Source of the DNA: Pseudodonghicola flavimaris
Lineage (GTDB): Bacteria > Pseudomonadota > Alphaproteobacteria > Rhodobacterales > Rhodobacteraceae
NCBI RefSeq assembly: GCF_030164425.1
Contig: NZ_JASNJD010000001.1
Coordinates: 248,001 to 312,000 of the forward strand
DNA: 64,000 nt
Direction of reading: 5' to 3'
The notes beneath the pieces were generated by a model. That model saw nothing but the letters and a program-made list of their open reading frames with translations. It ran no database searches and was not told where the DNA came from. Positions within the stretch are counted from its first letter, which is position 1. Each line of letters starts with the position of its first letter. This document shows, piece by piece, positions 28,054-34,703 of the stretch. Both the position numbers and the translations under genes were made by a program.

Positions 28054-28087
28054 CCGCCCATCCCGTTTCGCCGGGGTGGGCGGTTTC
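28054..28087 (+). terminator. Terminator after the pyrimidine operon
   Basis: An 11-bp stem with one G-T pair (CCGCCCATCCC / GGGGTGGGCGG) followed by TTTCGCGTTTT, about 47 bp after the binding-protein stop. A shorter hairpin (28019-28036) precedes it. Confidence 0.7.
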
Positions 28088-28167
28088 GCGTTTTGCGTCA
28101 AAGGGGCGCGCGCGCCGGCCTGTCCGGCGCCAAAGATACGCCGCGCGCCACGCTCCCGGGCCTGAGG

Positions 28168-28218
28168 TTTTCTGGCCGGAAATATCCTCGGGGGGTGCGG
28201 GGGGCTGTCTGCCCCCCG
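28168..28218 (-). repeat. Intergenic repeat family, copy C (inverted)
   Basis: TTTCTGGCCGGAAATATCC followed by TCGGGG is the reverse of the family core. It is followed by an 8-bp hairpin (CGGGGGGC TGTCT GCCCCCCG, 28198-28218). It lies 69 bp downstream of the dsbA-like gene stop and is in sense orientation relative to that gene. Confidence 0.7.
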
Positions 28219-28286
28219 TCTCGATCCGCTGCCGCATCCCCCATCCCCGCCGGTCGGCGCCGCGCCTTGGGCGAAGCTGGACGCGC

Positions 28287-29045
28287 TTACCCGTCCTGCC
28301 GCTTCTCGGCGACGATCCGGGCCATCTGCGCCGCCGGCAGATAGCCGCGCAGCATCTCGTCTTCCAGCACGAAGGTCGGCGTGCCGGAGATCTTCAGCCG
28401 CTGCGCCAGCATATGATTGCGGCTCAGCTCGTCATTGACCGCGTCGCTGTTCATCTCGGCCAGGATCGCCTCGGCATCCAGCCCCAGCCCCTCTGCCATC
28501 CGCCGCAGCACCACCTCGCTGACATCGCCCTGCATCGACATCAGCGCGTCATGCACCTCGGCATAGGCGTCGTTGCCGGCCACCATCCGGGTGGCGATGG
28601 CAAAGCGCGACGAGATCACGGAGGCCTCGCCCAGGATCGGGAATTCCTTCACGATCAGCCGGATATTGCCGTCCTGCTTCAGCAGCGTGTCGATCTCGGG
28701 CACCGCCTTGCGGCAATAGCCGCAGCGGTAATCCATGAATTCGACCAGGGTGATATCGCCCTCGGGGTTGCCGCCGACCCAGGAATAGCCGTCGTTGAAG
28801 ATGGCGTCGTGATTGGCCTGTACCAGATCCAGATCGGCCTGTTCGGCGGCCTCGGCCTGGCGCTGTTCCAGCAGGGTGACGGCCTCCAGGATCACCTCGG
28901 GGTGGTCCATCAGATATTCGCGCACCTCGATCCGGAAGGCGGCGCGTTCGTCGTCGGTCATCTGGGTCAGATCGGTGGCCTGGGCCTGACCGGCCAGCAG
29001 GGCCAGCGCGGTGATCGCCGGGACGGCAAGTCGGGTCATGGTCAT
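28287..29045 (-). CDS. DsbA-family thiol-disulfide oxidoreductase
   Basis: Periplasmic thioredoxin-fold protein, 252 residues, with a signal peptide ending near AGQAQA. An N-terminal helical segment (residues 25-85) precedes the thioredoxin domain carrying the redox pair Cys108-Gly-Tyr-Cys111, and a cis-proline loop reads SGTPTFVLED. This layout resembles BdbD/ScsC/Com1-like proteins rather than classic DsbA. The start at 29045 overlaps the upstream peptidase stop (ATGA); a second ATG two codons on has better Shine-Dalgarno spacing. Coexpression with the M48 peptidase suggests envelope-protein quality control. Confidence 0.88.
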   Translation of the reverse strand: MTMTRLAVPAITALALLAGQAQATDLTQMTDDERAAFRIEVREYLMDHPEVILEAVTLLEQRQAEAAEQADLDLVQANHDAIFNDGYSWVGGNPEGDITLVEFMDYRCGYCRKAVPEIDTLLKQDGNIRLIVKEFPILGEASVISSRFAIATRMVAGNDAYAEVHDALMSMQGDVSEVVLRRMAEGLGLDAEAILAEMNSDAVNDELSRNHMLAQRLKISGTPTFVLEDEMLRGYLPAAQMARIVAEKRQDG

Positions 29046-30388
29046 TTCCTTTTCTGGAGCTTTTCAGAAGCACTCAGCACATCTTGAGCGCGTTGCCAAG
29101 GCGGCGAACCGCGCGGCAGCTGCATCGCGGCACGGCGGGCGTGGGGGCCGGCGTCTTCCAGCCGGCCCTCCAGCGCATAGCGTTCGGCGGTGACCAGGGC
29201 GGCCATGCCGGGGCGGCCGTCCTGCGCATAGGCCAGCGCCAGATCGTGGAGCAGCCGGGCGTCGCGGAAATCCCGCGACCGTGCTTGTTCCAGGCTGTCG
29301 AGCCCGGCAGCGCCCTGACCGGCGGCGCGCTGCGCCCGGCCGAGACCGGCCAGGATCAGCGGCTCGTTCGGGGCCAGCCGGTTGGCGGTGTCATAGGCGG
29401 CCACCGCGCCGGCCCAATTGCGGGTCTCCATCAGGAACTGGCCGCGCAGATCGTAATAATAGGCGTCCTCGGGCCGCAGGGCGATGGCGCCGTCGATCGC
29501 CCGCAGCGCCGCGTCCAGCCGGCCCAGCCGGTGATAGGCCACCGCTTGCCGCATCAGCCGGATATCGGCATTGGCCTCTTCCGGGGCGCGCCGCAACGTC
29601 CAGTCGGGCGCCCGGGTGAAGGCGGACAATTTGCCGCGGACCCGGTCGAACCAATATTGGTGCAGCGGATCGGCGGGCAGCTCGCGCCCGAAAGCCTCGA
29701 CATAATCCTGCGCCGCGCGCAGCCGGTCCCGGGTCAGCGGATGCGACTGCATGTAGACGTCCTGGTTCGACACGCTCAGCAGTTCCTGCCCGGCAAAGGC
29801 CCGGTGCAGCTCCACCAGCCCGCGGGGATCGATCCCGGCGTAGGTCAGAAACCCTGCGGCGGCGCGGTCGGCCGCCGCCTCCTCGGCGCGGGTATGGGCG
29901 AGAAATCCGCGCAGCGCCGCGCTCTGGGTGCCGGCCGCCAGCCCCACCGCCGCCTCGCCGTTGCCGGCCACCGCGGCCATCGCCGCCAGTGCCGCACCCA
30001 GCCCTGCCGCGGTGCGGGCGCTTTGCATATTGCCCATGCGCCGGGCGATATGGCCATTGGTGATATGGGCGGCCTCATGCGCGATCACCGCCTGCAGCAT
30101 GCGGGCGCTGTCGACCGACTGGATCAGCCCGTAGTGCAGATAGATGGTGCGGTGATCCAGCACGAAGGCGTTGAATGTGTCGTCGTCCACCACCATCACC
30201 CGCACCGTGCGCGGGTTCAGCCCGGCGGCCCGCAGGATCGGAAACGACAGCTCGGTCAGCCCGTGTTCGATGTCGGCATCGCGCAGCAGGGTCAGGGCGG
30301 CCACGGGACGCGGCGCCGCCAGTGCCAGCAGCGCGCAGAACAGCAGGGCCGGGATTGACGCCAGCCGTCGGGTGCAGGCAATAACCAT
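29042..30388 (-). CDS. M48-family metalloprotease with TPR domain (BepA-like)
   Basis: Periplasmic zinc protease, 448 residues from the chosen start MVIACTRRLASIPALLFCALL, which provides a signal peptide; a longer frame runs 20 codons upstream into the divergent gene. Zinc site HEAAH at residues 104-108 (AVIAHEAAHITNGH), preceded by NAFVLDHRTIYLHYGLI typical of M48/BepA. The C-terminal ~200 residues are TPR-like helices (RLGRLDAALRAIDGAIALRPEDAYYYDLRG). BepA-type proteins degrade or help assemble outer-membrane proteins. Divergent from the aminotransferase with only 22 bp between start codons. Confidence 0.9.
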   Translation of the reverse strand: MVIACTRRLASIPALLFCALLALAAPRPVAALTLLRDADIEHGLTELSFPILRAAGLNPRTVRVMVVDDDTFNAFVLDHRTIYLHYGLIQSVDSARMLQAVIAHEAAHITNGHIARRMGNMQSARTAAGLGAALAAMAAVAGNGEAAVGLAAGTQSAALRGFLAHTRAEEAAADRAAAGFLTYAGIDPRGLVELHRAFAGQELLSVSNQDVYMQSHPLTRDRLRAAQDYVEAFGRELPADPLHQYWFDRVRGKLSAFTRAPDWTLRRAPEEANADIRLMRQAVAYHRLGRLDAALRAIDGAIALRPEDAYYYDLRGQFLMETRNWAGAVAAYDTANRLAPNEPLILAGLGRAQRAAGQGAAGLDSLEQARSRDFRDARLLHDLALAYAQDGRPGMAALVTAERYALEGRLEDAGPHARRAAMQLPRGSPPWQRAQDVLSASEKLQKRK

Positions 30389-30410
30389 GCCGCAACCATG
30401 GGAGCAGATC

Positions 30411-31556
30411 ATGCGAAACTCAACCCGATCCCAGGTCGATCCCTTCATTGTGATGGATGTGATGGAAGCCGCCCGCCAGGCCGAGGCCGCCGGCCGTCAC
30501 ATCATTCACATGGAGGTGGGCCAGCCCAGCACCGGTGCCCCGAAGGGCGCGACCGAGGCGCTGAAGCGCGCGCTCGATGACTATACGCTGGGCTATACCG
30601 TGGCGCTGGGTCTGCCGGCGCTGCGCCAGCGGATCGCCCGGCTCTATGGCGAATGGTACGATGTCGATCTGAACCCGGAACGGGTGGTGATCACCCCGGG
30701 CTCCTCGGGGGGCTTCATCCTCGCCTTCACCGCGCTCTTCGACACCGGCGATCGCGTCGGTATCGGCGCCCCGGGCTATCCCTCCTATCGCCAGATCCTC
30801 AAGGCGCTGGGAATGACACCGGTCGATCTGCCGGCAGCCCCGGAAAACCGCTATCAGCCGGTCGCCGCCGATTTCGCCGGTCTGGATCTGGCCGGCCTGA
30901 TGGTCGCCTCGCCGGCCAACCCCACCGGCACCATGCTGGATCACGCCGCGCTCGGCGCGCTGATCGAGGCGGCGCAGGGCCAGGGGGCGTCCTTCATCAG
31001 CGACGAAATCTACCATGGCCTGGAATATGAGGCCAAGGCGGTCACCGCGCTGGAGCTTTCCGATGACGTCTATGTCATCAACTCCTTCTCGAAATACTTC
31101 TCGATGACCGGCTGGCGCGCCGGCTGGCTGGTGGTGCCGGAGGATCATGTCCGCACGCTGGAACGCATCGCCCAGAACATGTTCATCTGCGCCCCGCATG
31201 CCAGCCAGGTGGCGGCGCTGGCGGCGATGGATTGCACCGAGGAGCTGCAGGCCAACCTCGCGGTCTATGCCAGGAACCGTGCGCTGATGCTCGAAGGCCT
31301 GCCGAAGGCCGGATTCGACCGGATCGCGCCGCCCGATGGCGCCTTCTACATCTATGCCGATGTTTCCGAACTGACCGGGGACAGCCGTGCCTTCGCCGCC
31401 GAGATCCTCGACAAAGCCGGTGTCGCGGTCACCCCGGGGCTGGATTTCGATCCCGAACGCGGGGCCACCACGCTGCGCTTCTCCTACGCCCGGTCCACCG
31501 CCGATATCGAAGAGGGGCTGGCGCGGCTGGTGCGCTTCATGGCCGCGCGCGGCTGA
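30411..31556 (+). CDS. Class I/II PLP-dependent aminotransferase
   Basis: Fold-type I aminotransferase, 381 residues. The PLP lysine is in INSFSKYFSMTGWRAGW, the cofactor-contacting Asn in SPANPTGTM, and the SDEIYHGLEYE Asp-x-x-Tyr pair is intact; the C-terminal substrate arginine is in TTLRFSYARS. It belongs to the aspartate aminotransferase superfamily; the exact amino acid cannot be named. I chose ATG 30411 because GGAG lies 6 bp upstream; ATG 30387 would add eight residues and overlap the divergent peptidase start. Confidence 0.9.
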   Translation: MRNSTRSQVDPFIVMDVMEAARQAEAAGRHIIHMEVGQPSTGAPKGATEALKRALDDYTLGYTVALGLPALRQRIARLYGEWYDVDLNPERVVITPGSSGGFILAFTALFDTGDRVGIGAPGYPSYRQILKALGMTPVDLPAAPENRYQPVAADFAGLDLAGLMVASPANPTGTMLDHAALGALIEAAQGQGASFISDEIYHGLEYEAKAVTALELSDDVYVINSFSKYFSMTGWRAGWLVVPEDHVRTLERIAQNMFICAPHASQVAALAAMDCTEELQANLAVYARNRALMLEGLPKAGFDRIAPPDGAFYIYADVSELTGDSRAFAAEILDKAGVAVTPGLDFDPERGATTLRFSYARSTADIEEGLARLVRFMAARG

Positions 31557-31597
31557 TCGGCAGGAGCGCAGCGGCCCCGGCGGCCGCTGCCGTCCTC

Positions 31598-31670
31598 CGG
31601 GGGCGTCGTCCCCCGTCTTTTTCTGGCCGGAAATACCCTGGGGGGTGGGGGGCAGACAGCCTCCCGTGCG
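31598..31670 (-). repeat. Intergenic repeat family, copy D (inverted)
   Basis: A 6-bp GC hairpin (CGGGGG CGTCGT CCCCCG, 31598-31615), then TTTTTCTGGCCGGAAATACC followed by CTGGGG, the reverse of the family core, then a GC-rich tail similar to that of copy C (GGGGGGCAGACAGCC). It lies between the aminotransferase and amidase genes. Confidence 0.7.
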
Positions 31671-31788
31671 ACACTCGGGGCAGGCGCCGAAATCCGACAT
31701 TTCCAACCCCCGCCGGCTGGGCTATCCTGACGCCAAGCGGCCGGACAGAAGGCCGCATCCGAATGATCACAGGCAGCGGGCGGAGCGG

Positions 31789-33048
31789 GTGTTGGGCAGG
31801 TTTCTTGCGGTTTTTTCGCTGATCGTCGGCCTGACCGCCGGTCTGATGGTGCTGGCGGCGGCGCCGGGTCTGGCGCAACAGTCGCCGGATCGGTTCTCGG
31901 CGCTGGCGCGGATCGATCCGGACCAGAGCCGGATCACAGCCGAGGGGCGGCACAACCTGCGCATCGATCTCGGCCTCAGCCAGGGGGTGCCCTATCGGCT
32001 CTTCACCCTGACCGATCCGGACCGGCTGATCCTCGATTTCCAGGAGATCGACTGGACCGGGCTCCGGTCCGAGCGGCTGGTGCAGACTGACCGTGTCCTG
32101 CAGGCGCAGTTCGGCGCCTATGTGCCGGGCTGGTCGCGGATGGTGCTGGAGCTCGCGGCGCCGATGCAGGTGACCCGCGCGGGGCTGACCATCGATCCCG
32201 AAACCGCCGCCGCGCATCTGTCGCTCGACCTCGCTCCGGTCAGTGCGGAGAGCTTTGCCGAACAGTCCGGCGCCCCCTATGATCCGCGCTGGGATCTGCC
32301 GGAACCGGCGGTGGTGGATCGTCCCGCCGCGCGCGACCCGGAGGCGCCGCTGCGGGTGGTGATCGATCCCGGACATGGTGGCATCGATCCGGGGGCGGAG
32401 GCCGGAGAGGCCACCGAAAAGGACCTGATGCTGACCCTCGGGCGGGAGCTGCGCGAGGTGCTGCTGCGCTCCGGCGGCTTCGACGTGGTGATGACCCGGG
32501 ACGACGATCATTTCGTGTCGCTGGAACGGCGGGTGACGCTGACCCATCAGGCGGCGGCGGATGTCTTCATCTCGCTGCATGCCGATTCCCTCTCCGAAGG
32601 GCTGGCCCATGGCGCCACCGTCTACATGCTGTCGCGCGACGCTTCCGACGTCGCCAGCGCGCTGCTGGCCGAACGCCACGACCGCGCCAATCTGCTGTCG
32701 GGCGCCGATCTCAGCCAGGCCGATGACGAGGTGACCGATATCATGCTCGATCTCGCCCGGCAGGAGACCCGGCCACGGACCGAGGCGCTGGCGCGGGCGC
32801 TGATCTCCGGCATCACCAATGTCGGCGGGCCGATGAACCGGCGGCCGCTGCGCTCGGCCTCCTTCTCGGTGCTGAAGGCGGCGGATATCCCCTCGGTGCT
32901 GATCGAGGTCGGCTTTCTGTCCAGCCCGCGCGATCTGAAGAACCTCAAGGACCCGGAATGGCGCGCCGGCATCGCCCGCGGCATCCGCAACGGGCTGGTC
33001 AACTGGCGCAAGTCCGATCAGGCGCGCCGGCCGCTGGTGCGGCAATAG
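31789..33048 (+). CDS. amiC: N-acetylmuramoyl-L-alanine amidase (AmiC-type)
   Basis: Periplasmic zinc amidase, 419 residues, that cuts the peptide from murein during daughter-cell separation. A signal peptide (FLAVFSLIVGLTAGLMVLAAA) is followed by an AMIN-type targeting domain (about 40-130) and an Amidase_3 catalytic domain. Zinc-site and catalytic motifs: DPGHGGIDPGA, EATEKDLML (Glu), SLHADS (His) and VLIEVGFLS (Glu). The start is GTG 31789 or TTG 31792; neither has a strong ribosome-binding site. Downstream lie a sulfotransferase-like gene and PBP1A. Confidence 0.92.
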   Translation: MLGRFLAVFSLIVGLTAGLMVLAAAPGLAQQSPDRFSALARIDPDQSRITAEGRHNLRIDLGLSQGVPYRLFTLTDPDRLILDFQEIDWTGLRSERLVQTDRVLQAQFGAYVPGWSRMVLELAAPMQVTRAGLTIDPETAAAHLSLDLAPVSAESFAEQSGAPYDPRWDLPEPAVVDRPAARDPEAPLRVVIDPGHGGIDPGAEAGEATEKDLMLTLGRELREVLLRSGGFDVVMTRDDDHFVSLERRVTLTHQAAADVFISLHADSLSEGLAHGATVYMLSRDASDVASALLAERHDRANLLSGADLSQADDEVTDIMLDLARQETRPRTEALARALISGITNVGGPMNRRPLRSASFSVLKAADIPSVLIEVGFLSSPRDLKNLKDPEWRAGIARGIRNGLVNWRKSDQARRPLVRQ

Positions 33049-33057
33049 GGGGCGGCG

Positions 33058-34593
33058 ATGGACGACAGGCTGCGCATCATCAACCTCGGGCTGCCGAAAT
33101 CGGGCACCACCACGCTCGGGGTTGCGCTGACCCGGGCCGGGATGCGGGTCGCCGACTGGCGGATCCGCAAGGGCCAGACCGAGGATCGCGACATCCTCTT
33201 CGGTTTCGTCGGCGACCACCTCTATCGGGGCTACTACGAAACCGGCGATCCGCTGGCGCGGCTGGCAGAGTTCGATGCGGTGACCGAGATGAGCGTCGCC
33301 TCGCACGGGCATTCGCTCTGGCCGCAGATGGACTGGGGGCTGTTGCAGGCGATCCGGACGCATCATCCCAATACCAAGTTCATCCTCAGCCATCGCGATC
33401 CGCAGGCGCTGGTCAAATCCATGCTGGGCTGGTCGAACCTCGGCTCGTCGCGGCTGCCGCAACAGAACGTGCCGGGGCTGCCGGCGGGCTATGGCAGCAG
33501 CCCGGACCATCTGCTGCGCTGGATCGAGGGGCATTATGCCTTCTGTCGGCGGGTGTTTCGCGACGATCCGGATTTCCTGGAATACGATCTGGGCGATCCG
33601 GAGGCGCCGCAGAAGATCAGCGCCTTTCTCGGCATCGCGCTGCCCTGGTGGGGCCGGGCCAATGCCAAGACCGAGGTGGCGGAGGCTGCGACCGATCCGG
33701 CGCCGCGCCGGGGGGCACGTCCGCGCCGGGTGATCCTGCACGCCGGCGCGCCGCGGACCGGGAGCGAGGCGTTGCAGCGGCTGTTGCGTGCTGGCGCCGC
33801 CGATCTGGCCGGCGCCGGGATCGCCGTGGCCTGCCCGGGCGGCGAGGACGAGGCGACGCTGCGGCTGAAGCTGCCGGAGCCGCGCCACGATCAGACAGAG
33901 GTGCAGCGCCTGACCGACCGCGCTGCGCAGGAGATCGACCGGCTCGCCGGGGGGCAGGACCGCCTGATCCTGTCGGAGGAGACCATTCCCGGACGGGTGG
34001 TGCATCTTTATGGCGGCCGGTTCTTCCCGGCGGCGGAGCTGCGGGCGGAGGCGCTGGCCCGGGCGCTGGACCGCACCGGCAGTGTTGTGGATCATCTGAT
34101 CTTCGCACTGCGCCCCTATGACCGCTACTTCGCGGAGGTGCATCGCCGGCGCGCGGCGGAGCGGCCGGTGCCGCCCTTTGCCGCCCTGCGCGCCCGTCTG
34201 GCCGAGCTCGATCGCGGTTGGCCGGAGCTGGTCGCGGTGCTGCAGGCGGCGCTGCGGCCGGCGCGGGTCACGGTGATCGCGCCGTCGGGCGATGACACCC
34301 CCGACTGGGCCGCGGTGCTGCCCGAGATCGGCGCCGCCGGCGCCGGCGCAGAGGCGGCGCCCGAGAGCCTGCCCACCGATGCCGCCCTGGAGGCGATCCA
34401 GAGCCGTCTGGCGCAGGAGCGGCCCCCCACGCGGGAGGAGATCGCGGCGCTGATCGCCGCCGGGGCAGGGGACACTAGATCACGCGGGGTCGCCGATTTC
34501 CCCGCCGCCGAGGCCCGGGCCTGGCAGGATCGCTACGCCGCCCATCTTGACCGCATCGCGGCGATGCCCGATATCGCGCTTGTGCGTGGCTGA
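33058..34593 (+). CDS. Two-domain sulfotransferase-like protein
   Basis: A 511-residue protein that appears to contain two sulfotransferase-type P-loop domains. Domain 1 (about 1-205) starts INLGLPKSGTTTLG, the PAPS 5'-phosphosulfate loop, with a later FILSHRDPQALVKSMLGW (3'-phosphate binding Arg/Ser). Domain 2 (about 223-511) starts VILHAGAPRTGSEALQRLL, another P-loop of the kind seen in roseobacter sulfotransferase-like proteins, followed by LILSEETIPGR. No signal peptide, so cytosolic. Acceptor unknown. It starts 9 bp after amiC. Whether both halves bind PAPS is not established. Confidence 0.82.
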   Translation: MDDRLRIINLGLPKSGTTTLGVALTRAGMRVADWRIRKGQTEDRDILFGFVGDHLYRGYYETGDPLARLAEFDAVTEMSVASHGHSLWPQMDWGLLQAIRTHHPNTKFILSHRDPQALVKSMLGWSNLGSSRLPQQNVPGLPAGYGSSPDHLLRWIEGHYAFCRRVFRDDPDFLEYDLGDPEAPQKISAFLGIALPWWGRANAKTEVAEAATDPAPRRGARPRRVILHAGAPRTGSEALQRLLRAGAADLAGAGIAVACPGGEDEATLRLKLPEPRHDQTEVQRLTDRAAQEIDRLAGGQDRLILSEETIPGRVVHLYGGRFFPAAELRAEALARALDRTGSVVDHLIFALRPYDRYFAEVHRRRAAERPVPPFAALRARLAELDRGWPELVAVLQAALRPARVTVIAPSGDDTPDWAAVLPEIGAAGAGAEAAPESLPTDAALEAIQSRLAQERPPTREEIAALIAAGAGDTRSRGVADFPAAEARAWQDRYAAHLDRIAAMPDIALVRG

Positions 34594-34645
34594 GCGACCG
34601 CCCGCCGGCGGCTCAGCCATGGGACGCCGATGGCCGGTTCCGGTT

Positions 34646-34674
34646 TTGACCCCAGAGCGCTGCGTGCCTATATA
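34646..34674 (+). promoter_or_regulatory. Sigma-70 promoter of mrcA
   Basis: TTGACC (34646-34651), 17-bp spacer, TATATA (34669-34674); the start would be near 34681, leaving about 22 bases before the GTG start with an AAAAGG ribosome-binding site. One of the best -35/-10 matches I found in the window. Confidence 0.75.
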
Positions 34675-34703
34675 GGGGCACCCGCGCGAGAAAAGGCTTC
34701 ATA

